From contig LR590464.1 in assembly GCA_901472455.1 (NCBI GenBank), positions 1,922,001 to 1,986,000 on the forward strand: 64,000 bases of DNA, read 5' to 3'. A program made the translations under genes and the position numbers. Shown here piece by piece: positions 44,649 through 54,781 of this stretch. Each line of letters starts with the position of its first letter. Within the stretch, counting starts at the first letter, position 1. Source of the DNA: Leclercia adecarboxylata (GTDB taxonomy: Bacteria > Pseudomonadota > Gammaproteobacteria > Enterobacterales > Enterobacteriaceae). The notes below the pieces were generated by a model. It worked only from the letters and a program-made list of their open reading frames with translations. It had not been told where the DNA came from and did not search any database.

Positions 44649-45676
44649 GCGGCCAGCCCTTTTACCGTGAGAGCGTCGATCTGCGAACGCCACTGGCTCT
44701 GCTCTGGTTCACCTTCAGTGCGCTGGCCGTAAAGCTGCGCGATCTGCGTCCCGTCGGCGGCAAAGAGTTCGAGGCTGGTAACGTGGCCGTCGGCGGTAGG
44801 TTTACGCGTTACCCAACTTTCTGCGATGGTCTCTTCCAGCAGATGCAGGGTAAAAGCCGGGTTGAAAATGTTCAGCCAGCCTTTCATTGGTACCACTTTG
44901 TCCACGGTGCCGGTGAAGATCTGCACGCAGCCGCGGTTGCCAACGAAAGATCATGATCTCGTTGCCCGCCTGGCGGGCGTCGTTTAGCAGCTGCGACAGC
45001 GCGCGGTTATCGACCTGGCAAGCGAGATCGTCACTCACCAGCCGGAACGCCTGCTGACGGGTCAGACTGTGGCGTTTCAGCAGGCCGAAGAACTGATGCA
45101 CGTCGGTCATCGCGCGCCACTCACTGTCCACCGTCGCGGCGTCGGCGGTTGTCACATTGGCTGTCGGATCGGCAGCTTTCAGCGCCAGCGGGGGATTATC
45201 GGCAAAGATAAAGCGGGACAGCAGATCGCCCCAGGCGGACACGTCGGTGTTATCCGTGGTGTACACCTTCAGCAGCGCATCGCCCTTGATAGTCGAAAAA
45301 CTGAATGCTCTGACGCTCGCCGCGGGCGGTGGTCTCGGTGATATGAAACGCGCTGGCCCACTGGTTGAGGAACAGACGTAGATCCAGCGCACGCGGGTTA
45401 AGCACCAGCCCGGCATGGCCGTTCAGATGCTGGTTAGTAAACGTGCCTACCTGTTCATGAACCGCGTATTCGTTGCGGCAGATGCATTTGGTTTCGCCCA
45501 CCGCCTCCAGCGCGCCGAGGATCTCGCGGGTTTCGCCGTGCAGACGCCACGCATCATGCCCCACCCGCGCCCAGGTCAGTTCCGCTTCGCTGATGTTCAT
45601 CAGAGCAGCGATGTCACGGGCGTATTTCCCGGGATGTTGTTCTTTTAGCTCCAAGCCAGCGTGTGTAGTGATTCAT
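44645..45676 (-). CDS. hmuS: Haem-degrading/trafficking protein HmuS, three indels
   Basis: Cytoplasmic HemS/ChuX-type protein handling imported haem. Start ATG at 45674-45676 behind GGAAGAGAG, giving [26 protein letters not shown] after removing an extra base at about 45651. The two repeated halves of the fold are visible ([22 protein letters not shown] and [18 protein letters not shown], quoted in part). Further insertions near 45289 and 44948. 1032 minus three is 342 aa, usual for the family. The end overlaps the hmuT start by 4 bp. Confidence 0.93.
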
Positions 45677-45697
45677 TCTCTCTTCCTTTCGGATAAA

Positions 45698-45718
45698 TGC
45701 CCTGGCAGCGCCAGGGCA
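45698..45718 (-). repeat. Intercistronic hairpin between hmuR and hmuS
   Basis: TGCCCTGGC-gct-GCCAGGGCA, 9-bp stem in the 49-bp gap after the receptor gene; no T-run. Could stabilise the receptor mRNA or attenuate expression of the downstream genes. Confidence 0.65.
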
Positions 45719-45725
45719 GGGTCAT

Positions 45726-47715
45726 TTACCACTGATAACTCACGAAAATCTTTGCCGTTGCGGCCATCCTGCGGGATGCCCTGCGGCGACCAGTATTCTT
45801 TGTCGAAGGCGTTGCCCAGCACCAGCGTGGTGGTCACGCCTTTCAGCGCCTGCTGGCCCTGATAGCTGACGTAAAAATCATTCACCGCGTAGCCGGGCTG
45901 GTGGCTGTAGCTGCTGCTCACGTGGGTGGAGCGATCGGCAAAGGTGCCGATCCAGCCAAGGCTAAAGCCACTCTGCGCCACCGGGATATCCAGCTTGCTG
46001 GAGACGGTGTCCGGGCTGATGCTGGAGATATACTCCCCGGTGTCGGTGTCTTTGCCACGGGTGCGGTTATAAGCGACATCCAGGGTGAACAGGCTGGCAG
46101 AGTATTTCGCCATCATGTCCCAGCCCCAGATTTTGGCGTTCGGCACGTTGTACGACATGGTAGTGGCCGCGGCAAAATCGACGGTGGTGGAGATGTAATC
46201 TTTAGCGTTGGTATCAAAGTAACTGGCTTTGAACTCCAGCGCATCATTAGCCAGCAGCAGATCGTCAAAGCGCAGACCAAACCCGTACTCCTGGGTTTCG
46301 TTGGTTTCCGGGCGCAGGTTCGGGTTCGGCACCCAGTAGTTGGTGTAGAAGCGGCCAATGGAGAAGTGTTTAGCGTCGTTATACATTTCGCCCATCGTCG
46401 GGGCGCGGAAGGCCTGAGCATAAGAGCCGAACAGCATCAGCCATTCTGCCGGGGTAATGGTGATCCCGGCGCGGGATGACCATTTATCAGCATCCACATC
46501 CTCGTAGCCATCGCTGCTGCCGCGATAGTTATCGTAGCGGGTGCCGCCCAGCAGAGTGACGGGCAGATCGCGCAGGGTGATCTCATCCTGCAGCCAGCCG
46601 GAGCTGAAATCGATACGCGCATCCGGGAAGCCGGTGGTGGCACCGGACGGCTCCTGCTCCTGACGATAATACTCTCCGCCGTAAGTCAGCAGGTGCGAGG
46701 CGAAGGAGTCGGCGAACAGGCGGGTGCGGTTCTCGACTTTGCCGCCTTGGGTGGTCTGCTGGCGGAATTCGCCGGTGCCGTTGATATTCTGGGCATTGAT
46801 ACGCGCTTCAGACCAGTAGATGCGGGCATCGGCGTTTAGCCAGTCATTGCCCGCCGGAGCGATGTGATATCCCAGCTGCACGTCCCGCTGAATGGTGGAG
46901 CGGTCGGTCATCGGGTTGCTGCTGTCATCGGCCTCGATAGTTTGCGGGTTCTTCGCTCCTGCGCCGCGTTGTTGTAATAGCGCAACGATCCGCTCCAGGG
47001 ACTGGGCCTGATCCATCTGCCAGCTGCCTTTAGCCAGCATGTTGTTGATCGATTCGTCATTCGGCGCGGTGCCGCCGCCGCCCTGACGGATATCTCCGCG
47101 ATCCCCGGCTCGACCAGGCCACAAGGCCATCGAGAGTATCAGTGCGGCCAAAGGCGCTGGCACCCCATCCCCAGGCTGTGATCGCCGGTGGCGGCAGTGC
47201 CAAATACACGATAGCCGCTGGTTTGTCCGGCCTGGAGCAGGTCTTTCGCATCGGCGGTGTCATAGGCGATCACCCCCGCCCATCGCGCCGCTGCCATACA
47301 GCAGGGCCGATGGCCCGCGCACGATCTCAATGCGCTTAATCAACGCCGGGTCGAGGAAGGTACTGTTCAGGTGACCGGTATCGGTGCCCTGACGCACGCC
47401 GTCAACCAGGACCAGCACGCCGCGACGATCGTAGCCGCGCAGATTGACGTCCTGGCCATTGGTACGACCGGTCCCGTCGAGCGTCAGACCGGGTACGTGG
47501 CGCAGCAGGTCGGTGGCAGAGCTGGCGGTTTGATTTTCCGGGGCGCTGGCGTCAATGACGCTGACCATCATCGGGGCTTCGAAGGCGCTGCGGGCATTAC
47601 CGGTGGCGGTAACGGTCATGTCGTCGGTGGCGGCAACAGCCGCTCCCGGCAGGGCACTGACGATTGCCAGCGCCAGCAGCGACGGGCGTAAAGACGCGGT
47701 GTTCAGGTATGGCAT
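45726..47715 (-). CDS. hmuR: TonB-dependent haem receptor HmuR/HemR, four indels
   Basis: Outer-membrane haem/haemoprotein receptor. Signal peptide MPYLNTASLRPSLLALAIVS...ALPGAAVA, TonB box DDMTVTATG, plug domain (ATDLLRHVPGLTLDG, NLRGYDRRGVLVLVDGVRQ), then a 22-strand barrel with the haem-receptor signatures FRAP (AQAFRAPTMGEMY) and NPNL (WVPNPNLRPETNE). Extra G near 47275, 47166 and 47104 break the plug; another insertion near 45745 hides the end. Corrected, it ends in FVSYQW with a terminal aromatic residue, as expected of a barrel, at 45726 (661 aa). Confidence 0.94.
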
Positions 47716-47782
47716 GAGCCACTCTCCATTAAAAAGTGAAAAGCGCTGGCTGCCTGGGGAACCTGGGTGGCTGGCGGGGGGC

Positions 47783-47977
47783 TTATTTTGTGAGAATTAA
47801 TTTTCCGGCATGTGTCTGACGCAGCAGGTAGTGCTGGCCGTCATGCTCGATAATGACGCGGCCCTCTTTGCCCAACAGTTGTTTACTGTCGATGCGACGG
47901 TCGGTCGCGCCTGGTGCAGGCTGTGTTTTGTCTTCAGGACGAGTGAGCGTTGCAGCAGTGTTATCCATACGTGACAT
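47783..47977 (-). CDS. hemP: Haem-uptake regulator HemP (YdiE)
   Basis: Small HemP/HmuP family protein; in several bacteria it activates the haem receptor gene. 64 codons from [16 protein letters not shown]; the conserved core is [34 protein letters not shown] (quoted only as landmarks: LLG, HDG, YLLR, KLILTK). An ATG three codons further in is an alternative. First gene of the Fur-controlled haem operon. Confidence 0.92.
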   Translation of the reverse strand: MSRMDNTAATLTRPEDKTQPAPGATDRRIDSKQLLGKEGRVIIEHDGQHYLLRQTHAGKLILTK

Positions 47978-48004
47978 AGTGTTTTTCAAAATAGCAATCA
48001 ATGT

Positions 48005-48023
48005 AACAATGATAATCATTATC
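48005..48023 (-). promoter_or_regulatory. Fur box of the hemP-hmuRSTUV operon
   Basis: AACAATGATAATCATTATC matches 17 of 19 bases of the classical GATAATGATAATCATTATC. It is about 30 bp upstream of the hemP start. Confidence 0.92.
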
Positions 48024-48098
48024 AACAAATCGATTTTGACGGCAAGCGTTTTATGAAAAAACAGTGACGTGAGGGAGGTGCGGGGTGGCGCGGTCTGT

Positions 48099-48130
48099 AA
48101 AAAAGCCCGGTGGCGTTGCGCTTACCGGGC
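48099..48130 (-). terminator. Terminator of aroH
   Basis: Minus strand GCCCGGTAAGCGC-aac-GCCACCGGGC followed by six T; REP-like stem ends. Confidence 0.8.
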
Positions 48131-48151
48131 CGGTGAAGGGAGCTTGAGCAG

Positions 48152-48179
48152 GCCGGGCAAGACGCAACTGCTACCCGGC
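48152..48179. repeat. REP-like palindrome downstream of aroH
   Basis: GCCGGGCAAGACGCAACTGC TACCCGGC-type inverted repeat (GCCGGGC/ACCCGGC ends), eight bases from the aroH stop and adjoining a similar hairpin, so the pair resembles a small BIME. Confidence 0.55.
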
Positions 48180-48186
48180 GCAGGCG

Positions 48187-49235
<1,049 letters not shown>

Positions 49236-49355
49236 GGTATTTCTCAGAATGTAGTGCTTCATCGGTAACTTACCGGGAAGTGATGGGCATCACCTTAAAC
49301 CAATCCCCGCTGAATTCAAGTGCAGGGCACAAGCGGTGCCCTGTGATGGAGTGCG

Positions 49356-49396
49356 AGTATAAAGGATTATGGACTAATGTACTAGCCTGTTAGTAC
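49356..49396 (-). promoter_or_regulatory. aroH promoter with TrpR operator
   Basis: GTACTAGCCTGTTAGTAC (49379-49396) matches 13 of 18 positions of the palindromic TrpR operator GTACTAGTTAACTAGTAC with both arms intact. It covers the -35 area of a promoter whose -10 is TATACT (49356-49361, minus strand). The operator lies across the ppsR stop codon. Confidence 0.75.
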
Positions 49397-50223
49397 ATGC
49401 GGCGATTGAGACCCATAATATCGAGGATTTTGGTGGCGATCTCTTCTACCGAATAGTTAGTGCTGTTCAGACACGGGATGTTGTTCTTACGGTACAAGGC
49501 TTCCACTTCAGCCACCTCCAGCCGGCACTGGCGCATCGAGGCGTAGCGGCTGTTCTCACGGCGCTCTTCGCGGATCGCCGCCAGTCGTTCCGGGTTGATG
49601 GTCAGCCCAAACAGCTTGTGCTGCAGCGGTTTGAGCGCCGCGGGAAGGACAAGGTTATCCATATCGTCGGCGATAAAGGGATAGTTTGCTGCGCGGATCC
49701 CGAACTGAAGGGCCAGATAAAGGCTGGTGGGGGTTTTGCCGCAGCGCGAGACACCGAGCAGGATGACCTGCGCCTGATCGAGGTTACGCATTGAGATGCC
49801 GTCATCGTGGGCGAGGGTATAGTCAATGGCGGCGATTCGGGCGTCGTACTTGATAAGATTGGCCGGATTCAGGCCGTGGGTGCGGTGCGCCACTGGCGTA
49901 GGGTCCAGCTTCAGCTCTTCCTGCAGTGGGGCCACCAGCGCCTGGACAATGTCCTGACAGAAGCCTTCGCTTTGCAGAATGATATTGCGAATTTCCGGGA
50001 TCACAATCGAGTAGAACACCAGCGGACGCTCGCCGGTCTGCTGGAAAATGGCGTCGATTTGATCTTTAACCGCTCTGGCGCGGCTCTCGTTTTCCACGAA
50101 CGGCAGCGTGATGCTGTTGATAGACACCGGGAATTGCGACATCACCGCATGGCCTAACACTTCGGCGGTGATGGCCGTACCATCGGAAATATAAAAAACG
50201 TGGCGATCGACAGCATTATCCAT
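49390..50223 (-). CDS. ppsR: PEP synthase regulatory protein PpsR (YdiA)
   Basis: Bifunctional kinase/pyrophosphorylase that inactivates PpsA by ADP-dependent Thr phosphorylation and reactivates it by phosphorolysis. 277 codons from [18 protein letters not shown], intact. P-loop-like [11 protein letters not shown] near residue 155. Divergent from its target gene ppsA. Confidence 0.96.
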   Translation of the reverse strand: MDNAVDRHVFYISDGTAITAEVLGHAVMSQFPVSINSITLPFVENESRARAVKDQIDAIFQQTGERPLVFYSIVIPEIRNIILQSEGFCQDIVQALVAPLQEELKLDPTPVAHRTHGLNPANLIKYDARIAAIDYTLAHDDGISMRNLDQAQVILLGVSRCGKTPTSLYLALQFGIRAANYPFIADDMDNLVLPAALKPLQHKLFGLTINPERLAAIREERRENSRYASMRQCRLEVAEVEALYRKNNIPCLNSTNYSVEEIATKILDIMGLNRRMY

Positions 50224-50560
50224 TTGGCACACTCTGTATATCAGATGTAATTGACTGAAGCTTAAATTAAAAAAGTAAAATACAACAGTCAATGCCGCAC
50301 CTAAATTAAAAATGAAACACTATTTTTATTTTTAATGAAAGGGGTGTTTCATTTTTCAAAATCACCCTAAAGTCTGATGTTTCTTGTGGGATTCTATAAT
50401 AATCATCAGGTTAGGATTTAAGCGGGAACAGTCTGAAAAGCTAAAAAATAAAAGTGCTTACACGATTCACCGTTTTTTTAGCGCGGATAAATATGACAGT
50501 ATAAATACGCAGTAAGGAGTTTCTTAAAACCCGTTCATATATCACAAAAGGATTGTTTCG
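50224..50560. other. ppsR-ppsA divergent control region
   Basis: 337 bp, AT-rich, no gene. Contains the 13-bp inverted repeat (50308-50356) and, at about 50457-50472, GCTTACACGATTCACC, whose reverse complement contains TGAATCGTGTAA, a fair match to the Cra (FruR) consensus TGAAWCGNTTMA; E. coli ppsA is Cra-activated. Confidence 0.5.
50308..50356. repeat. Perfect 13-bp inverted repeat between ppsR and ppsA
   Basis: AAAAATGAAACAC (50308-50320) and GTGTTTCATTTTT (50344-50356) are exact reverse complements with a 23-base spacer, which itself holds another AATGAAA. It could be an operator with two half-sites or a hairpin in either leader RNA. Confidence 0.85.
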
Positions 50561-52939
50561 ATGTCCAACAATGGCTCGTCACCGCTGGTGCTTTGGTATA
50601 ACCAACTCGGCATGAATGATGTAGACAGAGTTGGAGGCAAAAATGCCTCCCTGGGTGAAATGATTACGAATCTGTCCAGTATGGGTGTCTCCGTACCGAA
50701 TGGATTTGCTACTACCGCCGATGCTTTTAACTATTTTCTGGATCAAAGCGGCGTAAACCAGCGCATTTACGAACTACTGGATAACACGGACATTGATGAT
50801 GTCTCTGAGCTTGCCAAAGCCGGGACCCAAATCCGCCAGTGGATCATCGATACACCTTTCCAGCCTGAACTGGAAAAAGCCATTCACGACGCCTACAACC
50901 AGCTTTCTGCTGATGATGCTCAGGCCTCCTTTGCCGTGCGCTCTTCCGCCACCGCAGAAGACATGCCGGACGCCTCATTCGCCGGGCAGCAGGAGACCTT
51001 CCTCAACGTGCAGGGCTACGATGCCGTGCTGGTGGCGGTAAAACATGTGTTTGCCTCCCTGTTTAACGATCGTGCGATCTCCTATCGCGTGCATCAGGGT
51101 TATGACCACCGCGGCGTTGCGCTGTCGGCTGGCGTGCAGCGCATGGTGCGTTCAGATCTGGCCTCGTCAGGCGTGATGTTCTCTATTGATACCGAATCGG
51201 GTTTCGATCAGGTGGTCTTTATTACCTCCGCCTGGGGTCTGGGCGAGATGGTGGTGCAGGGTGCTGTCAACCCGGACGAATTCTACGTTCACAAACCAAC
51301 CCTGGCCGCGGATCGTCCGGCAATCGTGCGTCGCACCATGGGTTCGAAAAAAATCCGCATGATCTATGCGCCGACCCAGGAGCATGGCAAGCAGGTGCGG
51401 ATCGAAGATGTGCCACAGGAGCAGTGTGACCGCTTCTCGCTGACCGATGCCGAAGTGCAGGAGCTGGCGAAGCAGGCGGTGCAGATCGAGAAGCACTATG
51501 GCCGTCCTATGGATATCGAGTGGGCCAAAGATGGCAACACCGGCAAACTGTTTATCGTCCAGGCGCGTCCTGAAACCGTGCGTTCCCGCGGTCAGGTAAT
51601 GGAGCGTTACACGCTGCATGCGCAGGGCAACATCATCGCTGAAGGCCGTGCTATCGGTCACCGCATCGGCGCAGGTCCGGTGAAGGTGATCCACGACATC
51701 AGCGAAATGAACCGTATCCAGCCGGGCGACGTGCTGGTCACCGACATGACCGACCCGGACTGGGAACCGATCATGAAAAAGGCGGCGGCGATTGTCACCA
51801 ACCGTGGCGGCCGTACCTGTCACGCGGCTATCATCGCTCGTGAGCTGGGCATCCCGGCCGTGGTCGGCTGCGGTGACGCCACCGAACGCATGAAGGACGA
51901 TCAGAACGTTACCGTCTCCTGTGCCGAAGGCGATACCGGTTACGTCTATGCCGAGATCCTCGACTTTAGCGTGAAGAGCTCCAGCGTTGACACCATGCCG
52001 GATCTGCCGCTGAAGATCATGATGAACGTCGGTAACCCGGATCGTGCCTTTGACTTCGCCTGTCTGCCAAACGAAGGGGTGGGCCTGGCGCGTCTGGAGT
52101 TCATCATCAACCGTATGATCGGCGTTCACCCGCGCGCGCTGCTGGAGTTCGACGACCAGGATCCGAAGCTGCAGAAAGAGATCCGCGAGATGATGAAGGG
52201 CTACGACTCGCCGAAAGAGTTCTACGTTGGCCGTCTGACCGAAGGGATCGCCACGCTGGGCGCAGCTTTCTACCCGAAACGCGTCATCGTGCGTCTCTCT
52301 GATTTCAAATCTAACGAATACGCTAACCTGGTGGGCGGCGAGCGTTACGAGCCGGAAGAAGAGAACCCGATGCTGGGCTTCCGTGGTGCTGGTCGTTACG
52401 TTTCCGACAGTTTCCGCGACTGCTTTGCGCTGGAGTGCGAGGCGGTAAAACGCGTGCGCAACGACATGGGGCTGACCAACGTCGAGATCATGGTGCCGTT
52501 CGTGCGTACCGTCGATCAGGCGAAAGCGGTAATTGACGAGCTGGCCCGTCAGGGGCTGAAGCGCGGCGAGAACGGCCTCAAAATCATCATGATGTGTGAG
52601 ATCCCGTCCAACGCCCTGCTGGCAGAGCAGTTCCTGGAACACTTCGACGGTTTCTCTATCGGCTCCAACGATATGACGCAGCTGGCACTGGGTCTGGATC
52701 GTGACTCCGGCGTGGTCTCCGCGCTGTTTGATGAGCGTAACGAGGCAGTGAAAGCGCTGCTGTCGATGGCTATCCGCGCCGCGAAGAAACAGGGGAAGTA
52801 TGTCGGTATCTGTGGTCAGGGTCCGTCCGACCATGAAGACTTTGCTGCCTGGCTGATGGAAGAGGGGATTGATAGCCTGTCCCTGAACCCGGACACCGTG
52901 GTGCAAACCTGGCTGAGCCTGGCGGAACTGAATAAGTAA
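50561..52939 (+). CDS. ppsA: Phosphoenolpyruvate synthase
   Basis: Gluconeogenic pyruvate, water dikinase. Intact 792 codons, E. coli length. N-terminal ATP-grasp-type domain ([32 protein letters not shown]), central swivelling domain with phospho-His in [14 protein letters not shown] (about residue 421; the regulatory Thr is two residues before it), and C-terminal TIM-barrel PEP domain ([15 protein letters not shown], Cys in [10 protein letters not shown]). Start after AAAGGATTG. Confidence 0.98.
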   Translation: MSNNGSSPLVLWYNQLGMNDVDRVGGKNASLGEMITNLSSMGVSVPNGFATTADAFNYFLDQSGVNQRIYELLDNTDIDDVSELAKAGTQIRQWIIDTPFQPELEKAIHDAYNQLSADDAQASFAVRSSATAEDMPDASFAGQQETFLNVQGYDAVLVAVKHVFASLFNDRAISYRVHQGYDHRGVALSAGVQRMVRSDLASSGVMFSIDTESGFDQVVFITSAWGLGEMVVQGAVNPDEFYVHKPTLAADRPAIVRRTMGSKKIRMIYAPTQEHGKQVRIEDVPQEQCDRFSLTDAEVQELAKQAVQIEKHYGRPMDIEWAKDGNTGKLFIVQARPETVRSRGQVMERYTLHAQGNIIAEGRAIGHRIGAGPVKVIHDISEMNRIQPGDVLVTDMTDPDWEPIMKKAAAIVTNRGGRTCHAAIIARELGIPAVVGCGDATERMKDDQNVTVSCAEGDTGYVYAEILDFSVKSSSVDTMPDLPLKIMMNVGNPDRAFDFACLPNEGVGLARLEFIINRMIGVHPRALLEFDDQDPKLQKEIREMMKGYDSPKEFYVGRLTEGIATLGAAFYPKRVIVRLSDFKSNEYANLVGGERYEPEEENPMLGFRGAGRYVSDSFRDCFALECEAVKRVRNDMGLTNVEIMVPFVRTVDQAKAVIDELARQGLKRGENGLKIIMMCEIPSNALLAEQFLEHFDGFSIGSNDMTQLALGLDRDSGVVSALFDERNEAVKALLSMAIRAAKKQGKYVGICGQGPSDHEDFAAWLMEEGIDSLSLNPDTVVQTWLSLAELNK

Positions 52940-52960
52940 CGCTGCGCTTCTGCAACGAAT

Positions 52961-52996
52961 AAAGGCGAGGACTTTGGTCCTCGCCTTTTTATTTTT
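52961..52996 (+). terminator. Terminator of ppsA
   Basis: AAAGGCGAGGAC-ttt-GGTCCTCGCCTTTTTATTTTT. Confidence 0.93.
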
Positions 52997-53165
52997 CCCT
53001 GTTTGCTCAATCTAAAGAGACTCGAATGCGGCAGCTCTGTTTTTCAGATACAAGGTAAATTATTGATTATTAAGGAGTGAATTTTTGATAATTTGCGCTT
53101 CCGGTGTTTGCATGCATATTGCTCACCTCAAAACCATAAAACGCATAACCGCCTGAAAAATTGAT

Positions 53166-53274
53166 AAAAAAAAGCCCATCGTGGGAGATGGGCAAAGACT
53201 ACACACAGCAATTCGTTGTTTCACTCAGGGGATTTCCATGCTTATAAATCAAGGTGTTGTTGATTCATAACCGT
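53166..53274 (-). ncRNA. rprA: RprA small RNA
   Basis: The minus strand from 53274 reads ACGGTTATGAATC..., then TTGATTTATAAGCATGGAAA, TCCCCTGAGTGAAACAACG, AATTGCTGTGTGTAGTC and a terminator GCCCATC-TCCCAC-GATGGGC plus eight T. This is E. coli RprA almost base for base from memory, about 109 nt. RprA is Rcs-activated, uses Hfq and stimulates rpoS translation. Position next to ydiK is as in E. coli. Sequences 52997-53165 and 53275-53463 on either side hold no gene that I can see. Confidence 0.95.
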
Positions 53275-53463
53275 GACCTAATAGTAGGCATGGTGGATTT
53301 TTGCGTCGATCAGATTCGTCTCAATAGTTTAAAGAAAATGAAGATTTTATTAGAGGAATGAGGCAATTGCGGAAGAAAACGGCTTTTAGCTGCGCTTAAG
53401 GGAAATCTGAATGATAAGTGACGCTTAACATTCTGGTGGGCGAACCCACCAGAAGCATGAGCA

Positions 53464-54574
53464 TTACTTTTTAAGCTCTCGTTCGTCCTGAAGCGTCTGG
53501 AACAGCACATCCGGGTCAGTCGGCGGCAGCGGGACTTCATGCACCCACGCCGAAAACAGTCGCCAGGAGACCGCCAGCAGCACCGGTCCGATAAACAGCC
53601 CGATCATTCCGAAAGCAATCAACCCGCCGATAACGCCGGAGAGGATCAGAATTAACGGCAAGTCGGCACCCATACGAATCAGAATCGGTCGGATGACGTT
53701 GTCCATCGTGCCCACCACGCAGCTCCAGACCAGCAGCACCGTGCCCCAGGTGGTATCACCGCTCCAGTAGAGCCACACAATCGCCGGAACCAACACCAGC
53801 AGAGGGCCAAGCTGCATCAGGCAGGTCAACAGCATCAGTACCGTAAAGAGCGTGCGTAAGGCACGCCAGCAATCGCCAGACCAATCCCACCCAGCACCGA
53901 CTGCACCAGCGCCGTCACGACCACGCCAACGCCACCGCGCGCACGGCCTGCGCCGCCAGCAGCATCGCCGGCATCGCCACGCGCTGACGCCAGACGTGGT
54001 CGCAAAATGACGAACCCCGAGGGCGACCTGCTCGCCGCGCCAGTACAGCAAGGCGCTGAACAGCAGCATCAGGACGCAGTGGACAACAAAGCGACCCAGG
54101 TGCGCAGCAGTTCCCACAAACCAGGTGGTGGTCGCGCCAATATAGGGCCGTACTTTCGCCATAATGGCGCTGCCACCCATGTCCAGCAGGTTGTGCCAGC
54201 CGGCATAGAGCTTATCGCCAATCAGCGGATATCGTTGAGCCAGTCCAGCGTCGGAAGCGTCATATCCCCGCTGCTAATGCTGGAGATGAGCGGGCCGCTG
54301 CCGTCCACCAGACTGTTCACCAGTAACGCCACCGGGATCACAAATAGCAGCACCAGCAGCAGCGTCATAACCAGCACGGCCAGCGCGCGGCGACCAAAAA
54401 GTAAACGTTCCAGCCGAAGAAACAGCGGCCAGGTGGCGATAACCACCGTGCCTGCCCAGGCAAAGCCCAGAATGAAGGGTTGTACAATCCACAGACACGC
54501 AATAATCATGATTGCCAGAAACAGCACCGACAGCAAAACTTGCGCAACGTCCCTGGCTGGTGTCGATTGACCAT
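53464..54574 (-). CDS. ydiK: AI-2E/PerM-family membrane protein YdiK, several indels
   Basis: Putative permease of the AI-2E exporter superfamily, around eight transmembrane segments; substrate unknown. Start MVNRHQP, then after a missing base near 54555 RDVAQVLLSVLFLAIMI. Further breaks: a missing base near 54227 (DWLNDI-PLIGDKL) and several indels at 53860-54000 around the expected HFATRLAGVRGDAAVLLAAQA region. Family block SGVIGGLIAFGMIGLFIGPVLLAV near the C-terminus is intact. 1111 bp fits about 370 aa, the E. coli length. Confidence 0.88.
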
Positions 54575-54781
54575 ATATGAAATTCACCTTTGAATTACAC
54601 CGGAAAGGCCGGTGAGAACAGGAAACCGCATCACTACAATCATTAGTGATTTCAGCGATTTTTAACAGGCAGATTCTGCCTGTAATTCTGTCGGGCGCAT
54701 AAGAAAAAAATGTGATACAAACAGGGAAGCACAACGCAAACGATTATCTACAACAATTCAGATGGGGCAGGGTCGACAGTA

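Noticed and set aside
51167..52906. A 579-codon open frame antisense to ppsA
   Set aside because: Shadow of strong codon bias in a highly conserved gene; no family resemblance, no ribosome site, and the protein is His/Val/Arg-rich nonsense.
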